64,000 bases of DNA from Membranipora membranacea (taxonomy: Eukaryota > Bryozoa > Gymnolaemata > Cheilostomatida > Membraniporidae). The notes beneath the pieces were generated by a model. The model was not told the origin of the DNA and ran no database searches. It was given only the letters and a program-made list of their open reading frames with translations. The translations under genes were made by a program, and so were the position numbers. Each line of letters opens with the position of its first letter. Position 1 is the stretch's first letter. The stretch lies in assembly GCA_914767715.1 (NCBI GenBank), contig OU612071.1, positions 16,116,948-16,180,947 of the forward strand, written 5' to 3'. Shown here piece after piece: positions 23,914-36,000 of this stretch.

Positions 23914-26203
23914 TTCAGAACTCGGTCAGTCAGAATTCTGTCAAATCTCGATGCATACTGACGTCACTCAAATCATACTTATTTATGCACCATTTGGTGT
24001 AGTTGGAGCTTTTAACTAAGTACAGTGCAGTTTAAAGAACGAGATACATCTAAAACTGATGTGAAAACAAACGCATGTATAGCGTCCACTTTCCATATCA
24101 CTGTAGCTTTGAATCTCTTTACAGATGATGTTTGAGACGTGACATAGCGACCCGAGCTGAGAATATCCGTCCAAGTCATTCCTCTCAGGCTGATATGTGA
24201 TGCCAGCAAGCTGCTGCTGCCTCTATAACATGTATATCGCGGTCCCATGGACCTCACATGGCTCTATGTAGAACTAGTTTTATTGGCAACAAACTTTTAA
24301 CCAGATTACCATACGATTATCCAAAGACACATCATTGGTGTTAGTATTTAGAGATGTTTATTTGATTTGGTAGAGTCTGTACATTTCAAAAATCTGAACC
24401 ATTCCAATGCTGATTGATCCCTGTACAGGTGATTTTTATGGGGATGGGTGGTTTGAAGGAGAGCCCCCAACCATATCCTATTTTTACATAACAGTTTACA
24501 GTCAGTTTTTATTTCGTTTGCACATAATTGTTTTAAAACCTCTTTATTCTGGCTAAAGTTTTTCCATTTTTAAGCTCTATTCTAGATGCCTGTACTCTCT
24601 GACATCATTCTTGTTGTGACCGATATCAGCAAATTTTACCTTGTATCTTAACGTCATTCATAACTTTTATTGGCTAACTGTGCACCGAGCTCATATGATC
24701 TCATCATGTCAGGGTAAAACCTCTTGTAAAACTAAGTAGGTAAAACCTCCTGGAAAACTATTGTGGCAAAACTCCTGGATTTTTTTACCAATTCTATGAG
24801 AGTTGTCTTTTCGTTTAAGTCCAGGGGCATAGTTTGCCTTTTTTGTGACATCAGTATGAATGTGCCAATCATACAGCTACTCAGGTCGAGTAGCCTGCTT
24901 ATCCAGGTCATCCATCAAGCACCTGCTTGAGAGTCCAAATAGACAACAAACTGAACGCTAATGTCTATCTTTGTAACATTTTATTGAAGCTGAAAATTAA
25001 GCTAAATTATTATGTCCTTTTCGTTGAAATTTTTATAACATCATGCATATCTTATTCGTTGTCCACCCGGATTATATTTCTGTCCTAACTATTGTGTACT
25101 ACATGTCTGCCTGCTAGTTAATGTCCAAGTTTCGGCCCTCTGTGTGTGGGCTACACTAATAACTAATATTTTTGTGAAATGATAAATAAAAATTATTAAC
25201 TGGTTTCCACTTGTTTTTTTTCCATATACTGGTGAATTGCTATTGTTTTGGCAAACTTTGGAATTGTCTAGTCATTTGGCTTTAATACCTACTACCCTAA
25301 GCGTGTATATTTATTTATCTTATTTAGATTTTAATTGAAATGTTAAACTCTGCTTGCCAAATGCCTATGTTCTTCGCTTAAAGAAGTGATTCTTTTAAAA
25401 CAGGGATGAGCTAACTAAGGACTGTAACTAAAGAACATTTATTCTCGGGAGACGAGATGCTGAGCAACACATGAATATGTAAACAGCATAGATACAAGCG
25501 TGACAGGAAAATATAATGGTCATAACAGGTTTTCCTTCTGAAATTTTGATGTTCAGTTTGTAGCCGTGGGTATTAGGTTGAAAATATACTACACTGCCTC
25601 CTAATAGTAGCTCTGTGCAAAAGATATCATACATCCCAGTCACTCAACCTTCCCATCCCCTCCCCCTCCTCACTAGGGTTTTTTTTATAATTACTCATTT
25701 TATATAAGGGCGCTGTCAGCTTAGTAGCCTGGGATGATTGTGTATTCAAAAAATTCATCTTTAAATTGTCAGTTTAATTATAATAAATCATTATGTCTTT
25801 ATGATTTTGTGAATGCAATTGTGAATACACAATTATCCCTTGACACTGTCTTGACACCGTAAAAGGTAGTGTCACCAATAACTGCCATGAAAGTCATGGG
25901 TTGGATATTTTATGCAATGAACACACCTTTTTATCAAATAATTTCTTTGGTTGTGTTAATAAACGTAAATGTTCCCGTCAGAGCGAGCCTGAATCAATCA
26001 TCAACCACAACAAGTCAAGTCCAAAAAAAGCAAATTAAAATAACTCAACTGTGATGAGCAGTGGCAGTAACTGGCTAAAAGCTAGATAAAGTCTCTTCGA
26101 ATTTGCATGCCAGTTGTTCTCATTCTACTGGTGAGTCATCACCGGCTCAAAGGGGCCAACTCCAGTTGTAGACAAATAAGATCATACCTGGTCTAGGTTT
26201 ACG

Positions 26204-26356
26204 CTAGATCAAGTTTGATCCATTTTGTCAGTAGAGGGGGGCAATTCGAACACTTGCAAAGGGGGGCAAGCACGTTGCAATTGCGATTGCCCCCCCCCCC
26301 CTTCGGCGTCTCAGTAGAGGGGGTGGAGACAATTCCAAAATGCAACTTGATCTAGG
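26204..26356. mobile_element. Fold-back family A copy with expanded C/G tract
   Basis: It starts CTAGATCAAGTTTGATCCAT and ends CAACTTGATCTAGG. The centre contains two opposed G-rich and C-rich runs (GGGGGGCAAG and CCCCCCCCCCC), unlike other copies. Confidence 0.65.
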
Positions 26357-29300
26357 TGTAGGCTTAGGTGGTTAAGACTGCTGATTAAAATGGTATAAGC
26401 TTTGCTGAACATTAATTTATGGAGCACTATTAATAGCTACTGATCACTGTGTTAAGCCTAATATAAGCTGTTGTAATGCTGCATTTACATAAACCCTCCA
26501 AGTTAAAACAAATCAGGAAAAGTAAACAGATTTACATAAAGTAAACAAATGTGATTTATACTGATTTATGAATAATTACAATAAGTTTGAACTCAGTCCG
26601 CAAAACCTGCTGCTATTTTTTCGACCTCATACAATGATCATAAAAAGTGGGAAAAAAATTCGATAAAAACGAAATGATTAAAATGTTGGGCTCCATGTTT
26701 AGCTTCAAACAATGCATTTTTAATAATAGCGAAATGGGCGAAGTATTAGCTGCCCGCAGCCCATAACAGCACTAATCAATCACTTTTGTATACAATACCA
26801 GGGCTCTATCACATAAATAATTCTATTGAGCACTGGCCCTTATTGTAGAAAATTTCTCATTAGTATTAGATAATGCCTCAACTTGTGATGAAAGCGAGCA
26901 AAACAAATGCGCTGCAAAATCAATTATGCTATTAATATGATAACTTGCTGACTTACAATAGAAGTTTGAATAAAGAGTGTGGAATAAAGGTTTTACTCTT
27001 ATACATGTGTGAGCATCGCTCAAATACTACACTGCTTTCTAGCTACTACAAAACAAACTTATAACTCATAGCTGGCAGGTACGAACTGATCTGCTTTTAT
27101 TCCAGCGAGGTATGTGTACATATCTAAGACATTCTTCTCAAGTATTTTTTACACTCTGACATATCATCTCAACTAAAAAACCCATAAACAAGGTTTAATA
27201 ACTTTTGTTTCTTCACCACTTTTGCAATTGTGTATTGAATACGGCGACTCATGGAAAGTAAGAATGATTGCTTAGTTCACCTAACCATTCAACGGGCTTA
27301 GTTTATAAGCCTACATGTTAGATGGCAGTCTTTACATCTTGTCATCCTTAAGTTGTTAGACTAGGCTAGACTAGCTGGGTTTAGAGAACTAGCGATGTAA
27401 ACCCAGCTAGTCCGTGGCAATCTGATATCATCCATTGGTGTCACAATACTATCAAAATTATTTCAGTGTCCTACCATGGGATTCTGATTCAGAACTAGTT
27501 GTCCTCATACCATTGTTGTCACAACATGACTTTATTAGCAATGCTAGTAGTCCTTTGATGTAAAGAAAGATGCAGGTAGCAATATCAGTGAATATCTGAA
27601 AGGTTACATTCCAGTCAGTTTCGAATCTAACGCCATCAGAAATAAACTCCATTGTGAGGCAGCACTCCAGTGTAATAACTAATTAAGTCTCACCGAGCTG
27701 CGAGGTGTTATTTCTCATGTAAGGAGGGGGGGGGGGGTGAGACAAAACTTGTGAAGGCCTTAGTAATCCGCTATATTTTCCGATACAAAAAGTTGCTCAA
27801 TTCAAATTGTTAGTGTCAGTAAGTAATAAAGTGGGCCTTTTGACTAACTAAAAAATCTAGGCTTTCAATTCATGGATGTTTTATTAAAAGACTTTGATCA
27901 TAAAGGTGAGTACAATCAATATGTTAGCATGATCACACAGTACGGTTCCAACAGGTTTAAATGTCTGAGCTTAAATTGGACGCACTCTTATCGTAGACCA
28001 TAGTACTAACTAACCATTGATTGCTTGCGCTTGTTTTCGCACCCCAGTGACATCCTGCCATAGGATGTTGATTTACTTGGATAGCAAAGCAAAAACACAG
28101 GCAGGGATATAGTTGCTGTGTTCAAACTTTGTCCGGACCGTTATTAGTGACGGGCCAGAGAATGCCACTACCAACGGCCTAGGCAAAGTGGCATTCAAAT
28201 TAAAATTGGAATGCCACTGCCATATTAATTTGAATGTAGGTTTGGTTTTGTGACCGCAAGATCTTGCTTGCATCTGTTTGAGCTTCCAAACTGAGGTAGA
28301 GATATTTATATCTGCGCTTGTATAATACAAGATTCTCTGTCAGAAAAGTGCATAGCATCAGTAAACAGAGTCAGCAAAATTAACAAAGGTTTCAATATCT
28401 CATACATAATTTTATTTGACACTTATCTTCTATTTATAAAGTAGTATTTGCAGGGATAATAAGATCTTTCATTGCCCTATCATTTCTTGTAGCCGTAGAA
28501 AACTTCTCTAGGGAATAGAAAAACTTTTCATTATCTAGTCATTTGTTATTGATGACCTTAAACCCTGGCAATTGGATTCTGTTGTGCTTCATTACGACAT
28601 TTATTTAAAATCTTTGACTACGAAATCATTTCGGATTTGTAAATGTACTAGCTGACTCATAGTAAAGAGATAATCTGTCAGATCAATTCAAGGTTGCTTT
28701 TGTATCAATAATCAGTGAAATATATCATTTCTACTGTCAGATAAAATAGTTTAATGCATAAAAAAAAGTGTCATTCATAATACTGTGACTTAGGGTATTC
28801 CACCGATTCTTAGGCTTTACATTACTGTATAAAACCACGTAAGCATCAGTTTCCTCTGCATTGACTTGACAAAATTATTTTGCCTGTATAACAAGTTTCT
28901 GTCCTCGCTTTACCGTTTCACCATGGTTTGACCACCTTATATTACATAGAACAAGATAAGGCCTGGTTTGAGCTTAAACTGTTATGGCAAATGTTACCTG
29001 TAATAATATACTATTATTTTTCAGGTTTTGTTGATGGGCAAACTAACGGCAATGATAAACACAGCAACTTACGACTTCTCATCGGACACAGAACTGCTAG
29101 GAAAAGTTCCTCTGTTGCACTCAGCTGGTCAAGTTTGCAATATATCATACTAGCGATAAACTAACTAAAGGATTATTCACCCTGCCGAATTTACCTAAAG
29201 TTACCTACTGAAGCGTCTTCATAATCGATGAGATGGATCATTGACATTGTGACAGGATAAGTGCTACTCCTGCTGCTTGACTAGCTCCGCCATCTTATAA

Positions 29301-29610
29301 TCGAGTAAGTTATTTTATTATAGATTTATCACCATCACATCATATAGTACGCTAATGGAGTGAAACTAAAACAAAAAAAGACAAGATGCATATCTGTATA
29401 GAACAAGAAATTACAAGTGAATTCGGTTCACTTTGTGATAACGCTACCAGCTTCTCTGCAGCCAGATATTTTATTGAATGAAAAGTATAATCATAACAGA
29501 AATCCATGCTATGCCCAAAAGCTCTAAAAATGTCAAACTCCCATCTATAATGATCACATCCCACACAATATAAGTTGTGTTGCCTGTGCAATTCACATCA
29601 GCCATGCTTC

Positions 29611-29724
29611 ATAGTATCCCAGAATGCATTGCTCTGGAATATCCAAGAAAATCAGGGTAATAACATCAACAAATTAAAGTTGTATCTTCCTGTGTTTTTA
29701 TTGATAACAGTTGCATTGTGGGAT
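29611..29724. promoter_or_regulatory. Two opposed ZNF143/Staf-like motifs upstream of Slo2 exon 1A
   Basis: TCCCAGAATGCATTGC lies near 29618 and TTGCATTGTGGGATTG at 29711-29726, in opposite orientations. Both match the ZNF143 site TACCCACAATGCATTG as I recall it. They lie 210-320 bp upstream of the exon 1A ATG, a reasonable promoter position. No TATA box was recognised. Binding is inferred only. Confidence 0.4.
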
Positions 29725-29937
29725 TGATGAACAGGCGACATCTCGTATTATTTTGCAGTTGTTTGGTATTGTTTATTAAGTATTATGTTCGTACAAGGCC
29801 ATTTTCTCAACTAACCAAAATCCGAAAGCTTCTCTTAGCAAAGTTCAATGAATTATCTGACTTTTGTAAGAAATCATACTGTTTGCAGGTTTCTGATAGA
29901 GAGTTGCAATCCCAAAGCTGGAACAGGAAGTGACATC

Positions 29938-30062
29938 ATGTTGTCATCTTCTGATGACGAACTCTATGATGAGCAGTTTTCCATGCCTCTACCTCCGAGA
30001 TACAGATTCAGGGATTTGATACTGGGAGATCACATTAATGTACACAGCGAAGACGATAGCAG
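29938..30062 (+). CDS. KCNT1: Slo2 alternative first exon 1A ([10 protein letters not shown] type)
   Basis: It starts [14 protein letters not shown] and contains [16 protein letters not shown], ending EDDSR at donor GTAAGT in phase 2. The core is almost the same as the Slick and Slack-A N-terminus ([16 protein letters not shown]...NDDR). Splicing to 43159 gives [13 protein letters not shown], as in the vertebrate DDR-VQVEFY junction. An in-frame upstream ATG at 29848 is less likely because it lengthens the N-terminus beyond the family. Confidence 0.85.
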
Positions 30063-33000
30063 GTAAGTCATGTGATCTCAGACTAATCGTGTCATTTCAG
30101 ACTATTCACATTAACTCAGACTAGTCATTTCATCTCAGACTATTCACATTATCTCAGACTAGTCATGTCATCTCAGACTATTCACATCATCTCAGACTAG
30201 TCATGTCATCTCAGACTATTCTCATTATCTCAGACTAGTCATGTCATCTCAGACTAGTCATGTCATCTCAGACTATTCACATCATCTCAGACTAGTCATG
30301 TCATCTCAGACTATTCTCATTATCTCAGACTAGTCATGTCATCTCAGACTGTTCACATTATCTCAGACAAGTCATGTCATCTCAGACTATTCACATTATC
30401 TCAGACTAGTCATGTCATCTCAGACTATTCACATCATCTCAGACTAGTCATGTCATCTCAGACTATTCTCATTATCTCAGACTAGTTATGTTATTGCTAA
30501 ATAGTCATGGGTTCACAAGTATGCCATGCGATAGCTGGGTAGTCATTCCTTGCTAGGTTACTCTCGAGACCCTTATACAGCTATGTATCTTTGGTCGGTA
30601 ACTCATTGCGCACATCATGAGTTGAGCGCTTTCTTTGCTACCATTTAAGTTCTTGGTGAGATTTCTTTCCACTTCATTACGTATATGCGGCCACTTTTTC
30701 ATCTCATCTCCCTTGGTTTTATGAGTTCCAGTGACATTCACTATTAAGGTTGTGTCAGCGAGATTGATAGTGCTGACTTCTAGTAAAGGAGGCCCAAAAA
30801 CCTTCAATTATCACCTCCATCAATGCCATACCTGCCTCAATCTGCTCTGTCCCTTTAGATAAGAATATTTCATTTTTCTGCGAATTTGTTTGCGTTTCCC
30901 TTGTTGGTTCCGTCAGAGAATAGGATTCTAAGAAATTTGATATTGATTTGGTAGAATTTCTTTGTTCAAAAGAATGTAGCGTAAAAATTTGTGTAGAGGA
31001 GGGTTTTTGCCCCTTGATGGTTCCAGCAAAGGACAAACAAAAAAAGATTCTAAGAAAATATTTTTTCGATTCCGTAGAATTTAGTTTGGAGGAATTTTGT
31101 TGGTTTGTTGGTTCTAACAGAGGACAAACGAAAAGTTTTTCCAAGACATTTGGTTTCGATTTCGTAGAATTTTCCTTTTGAAGGAAAGTAGCATACTGAC
31201 TCTCGTGATCTGACTGGGCATGTAGATCACTGATAAACTAGGTTATCATTACCACAAAGAGAATGTCGTAAGGCTAAGTATGTATCCTGCGTGACTTGAA
31301 TTTGCGCATGTGCAAGAACAATGAGTTTTGTCTGGGTTCTAATTGCAATTTTGGTCTAGGGAGAGAGGACACCCCCTGCATAAGTTGCCAGTCAAATTTA
31401 GCTAATAGTGACAATAGAAGATAACTCTTTCTAACAATTCCGCACGCATTTGAGAGTATGCCACCAGAGCAGGTAGCCAATCAGATGGCTTCGGAATTCC
31501 GAGGCTCAATTTTGCAGAGATCAGCTCATGCCCAGAGCTGAGCATGCGCAGAATGGGAAAGTAGCGTAGCTTCTGGTTAAGAGAAAATTTTAATTAGACT
31601 ATAATAGAGTTGTACTTATTATTCTCATGCCGATTTGATGTTTTTGGGTCGACTTTGTAAAGGTGTATTGATCTTTATTTTGCTGTTGTATGTTTAACAA
31701 AACGGAATACCATAGTAAGCAAACAAGTTCGTCCATGCGGAAAATGGTTATCTCACTTTTAACTGCGTGTCTCTCGTAGAAATAGTTCATTGTTCATATA
31801 TGGCAAAATTTCCCTGTTGCAAAATGACCTTGCAGTAGTGTCAAACTAGTCTGAGCCCCCCAGACTTTTGCCCCTCGTCCGACGCCCCCCCCCTCCGGGC
31901 GGAGTGTCAAACCAAAGAAATTGTAGCTTGGAAATTGATTTACAGCTTCAATTTAATGTTTTGTTGAGAGTTACGGGAGACAAGTTTTCAATAAAATATG
32001 CAACAGCAGCCACATATTCAATAACACTCAGATCTCAAGAGGGCCTCTGTCCGTACGACTGACTCGTCTCACTTCAATTGTTGACATAATTATCCCTTTG
32101 AAAAGGCAAAAGGAGTTCTTCAGAAGTGCATAATTAAAAGTGCTAGATTTGATTCTGGCACACGACTAACAGCTCTTAGCCGTGAGAGAATCAGTTTGTC
32201 TGCAGCGGTCAGCGTAGCGCGCATCCTGATTTTTTACTGTATAGGAAACATGATGATGATGTTTAGCATTTGCTAATAATATAGGAAAAAAACCAATTAT
32301 GTATGGGTATGCAAGGGGCCTACTGTTGCAAATCTTATTAAATATTAAACATAATTTGTGTTTTTGTGCACGGCACACAAGTATCAAAAATCTCAAGAGG
32401 GCAATTCAACTCAAGATAGCTGTTGACATGAATTATTAGAAAAGTGACATGTATAGCTCTAAACATAAAAGCACCTGGTAGATCTAGCATGACTACAAAA
32501 AGGAGGGTGAATTGCTACATCAGTCACTCAATGACGGGAATGACAGGCCAGGCAACACCTTATGTTCTCTGTGTAGCCCCGTCACTCATAATTTTTTTGT
32601 TTCTGCACCAACACAAAGAAAAAAAAAGCCATATGCTAGTCAACATAGACCATTTTCTCAAGGTGTAGTTGTCTCCCCTGATCCACTTCAACACTCTCAG
32701 ATGGTCAGTAGTAAGCTGAACATTTCTCAATTTCTCATAAATATGGGCGGCTTAGGGTTGTACTCTGTTATGGCCGCTGAAAGCATCTTCATTTTGCTTG
32801 GTGTTATTTGTAGTGATTTTTATTATACGGATACCTCATAAGTCATGTGATAATAAGTACAGATTGTCTTCTATTACGACAAATCTCAAAGATAGCTTTG
32901 AATAATCATGGCCTTTGCCTGCAGTAGAAAGAATAGAGCTACGCCAAAAAGCTCAGACTAGAATGAGGAAGCTGTTTACACAAGTGTTCTAATTTCCACC

Positions 33001-36000
33001 TAAATGACTCCAATCAATTCTCCAAGGTCATTAAAACTTACTCTAAGGTGTTAAATCAATATCTATCTCAGATTACTAAGGGGCATTTGTTATTCAACAA
33101 TGTTATCGCATTATAGGCATAAATTGAGTTGAGTCAAAACATGATGCTTTGTTTATGGTGTGATTGTATTTGGACATTGGAATATTTCTTCATCAACTTT
33201 CAGTTCCAACAATTACTTATTTATAGCTCAGTCTGATTCATTCATAATAGCCTGGAGATAACACAAGCAAAGACTAATTCCTTCAACAAGTAACCAAACC
33301 ATATAACTAATCAGTAGAAGAAGATTTTTACTGCATGGCGTAGCAATAGCTCTTAATTACTTCAAATATCTAATCTATTTTTGTAGGAAGATACATTGTG
33401 CTGTGCAATTGTATTTCTACTACACAGCTGACATTATCATCTTGTAATCATAATGATCATGAGTATTAGATTAGTGTAATATTGCATCCATCAAATTAAA
33501 CCTGCAGGTTGATTTCTCCTTATGCAGCAATTATGCCAATTATCCAGCAATATAATTTTTATTGAGGACTAAATAATTTGGGTATTTGAAGTTGTCTTCT
33601 CTGATGATCATGAGCACACTACTCTGAAATTTTTTGTCTTTAACCAGGGAGTTGGGTTGGGCCAAATTCCTTGCTATCACCAAGGCAAGAATTCATAAAT
33701 GTATGTTTGGAAGTTTGGAACTAAACAAGCAATTTGACAAGGAGGAAATTTGCCAACAAAGCGATAGTGGAGCCTAACGCTCTGAGTGAGATTATTTGGA
33801 TCAGATCAGAACAGTACTTGATCTTTGGATAAGTCAGTTGAAATATCCATCTTCATATGAAACTACTTATTCAGCTGGATGGGGGGGGGGGGGGGGGGGG
33901 TGTGTTCAATAGCACTGATTCAGAGCAAACTTGATGTAAGATAAGCGTTTAATGATTATTGATTTAGAATGCGGACCTCTTCAGTCTTTGCTTCCCTAAC
34001 CTGTCATATTTCACATTCTCCGAAAGCCCAATCTGATTTAAATTTTTTTCAAAGTATTTCATGAAATGTTTATAAACAGCAAAGTAACTGAGTTGTGAAC
34101 AGCTGAGCAGTATTAAATATCAGCTATCAAAGGCAAAAATCAATTTTTTTAATTTTACTGAAGTTGATTAGAAGCAGGTCGTCCGTGCCTCAATCTCATT
34201 ACCTCGGCATAGAATCTGCACAGACTTCCATTCATCTTCAAATGGTCTGTCTGTAATGGGCTTTGATGATTCAATGGGGAATAGTCCAGGTCTGTATCAA
34301 ACACACTTTGAGATGTTAGATGGGGCCCTGGAGAAAACATCAATAATCCAGTCAGTATGATATTTGACACATTGCACAGTGGTAGATCCAGCCATAAGGG
34401 GCCTGCGCTGAAATGTAATTTCTGTTGTATATCACAAGTTTGTACTGTCTTCGAATAATGAAAAGAAAGTTGTGACAATTGTGCATATTCAAAGGTTGAA
34501 GAGGATGGGGTCGGATTGAAGTGCATTTTTCTGCCAACTAAAAGGGAGGAGGATAAGGAGCAGTGCGCCAAGGGGGCCAGCATTATTATTTAGATCCGCC
34601 CCTTGCTGGAGCATGATTTAGGCCTAACTTACAATCAAGGATAAAGACTATTCCCTTTTGTTTACATATAAAGCTGAGACATATCGATACCAGTAATAGT
34701 ATATCTCTCGTACTTACAGCAGTGTAATTATCTACCATTCTTACTGGTGACTATGACGCATACATTAGGACACATAATTATAAGTAACACCTTTGAATTA
34801 TACCGATAAATACCATAACTGAGGCTGATACAATCTTCACACTAACACATCTCAGTTGCATACTCAGTTACTGCTTCCGTAGAATGCTGTGAAAGGTGTT
34901 GTTGGTGTCATGAGGAGTGTTCTTGTATACTTAGTAACACTGGGCTTTCTCTAATGCAGGTGATAGAAACAGGAATGCAATAAACACATTATAGTATCCA
35001 CTGATGTATCATCGTTTGAGAGTCGCTTCATAGTATTTGCCCTTGCATTGACCTTGGGTAACGAGCGGAAAGAATTCAGATAATTTGGGTAATACTATAC
35101 ATGCTTCAGCTGGCTATGCTTAGTCATTAATACCACAATAAAATAGTGTTTGTAATGTTCAATAGCTTATTTGATCTTAGATTGATTTGTGGAGTATAAA
35201 ATAATGGAAAAAATACTTCTACTAATACGATTATGCAGACTAAGCAAATAACTAAAGGAGGGGTGTATGTATCATGCGCATAAAAAATCTTATTGGTTAT
35301 CGTACTATAAAGAGCTCTGGAGCAGCAAATATAAACATAGGGCTGGATTATAGTCAAAACGTGGCGACACTGAGTCCTCGCGTTTGAAGAAGTACAAGTG
35401 GGTATGTGAAGATATACTCGGCGCAATAACAATAAGAGACACTACCTCTCTTTTTTAACTCGTTCTCTCCGACACCACAGTGTGTACCACTAAATCTGAT
35501 CGAAATATACGAAGAGTTTCTGGACGGACTATTGTGGTTGGCTGACAACACTTTTCTCACAAGGCTTCATTCTTCTGGTCATTGTGGAATTGATTTTGAT
35601 ACCAACTCTGATGGATTAAGAATTAATGCCGGTCACCCTCAACCTTCACAAGACATGTAGGACTTAATAAACTCATCTCATGGTCATTTTAAAAGACTCC
35701 ATTTTCATCTCTGTCAAGGTCAAGGACTGCTGCGTGTGCGACTGCTGTGTCATAGCAAAAGCCTCATACATTATCTAACTCACAACAAGGCAGGAAAAGA
35801 ACTCCACGCAGCATCTGTAGCACTGATTACCGCTTCTCTGAGAGGTGACGAAGTTTTATTGTAAACTGCTTTGTTGCTATGGTTCCGTATACTAGAGATA
35901 TCAACATTAAATAAACTTCCATCATTAAAAGTGGAGTCTAAGTGGAGATAGAGTGGAATGTAATTTTGAAGGTCAATTCTGCAGGATTATTTACCGATCA

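Larger units (their letters stand above)
23914..29937. other. Intergenic region: MGAT4 3' UTR and upstream side of the Slo2 gene
   Basis: No exon of a known family was seen on either strand. AATAAA occurs near 25188, about 1.3 kb after the MGAT4 stop, and could be its poly(A) signal. The stretch also holds a fold-back copy at 26204-26356, G/C homopolymer runs near 26288 and 27728, and two ZNF143-like motifs at about 29617 and 29711 near the first Slo2 start. Confidence 0.6.

Noticed and set aside
30755-31144. 129-codon minus-strand frame with repeating Ser/Lys segments
   Set aside because: It overlaps degenerate tandem repeats whose unit explains the openness; no conserved protein seen.
34155-34583. 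142-codon open frame on the minus strand
   Set aside because: No family match and it runs into a transposon-like GGGGCGGAT end; more likely a non-coding mobile-element body inside the Slo2 intron.
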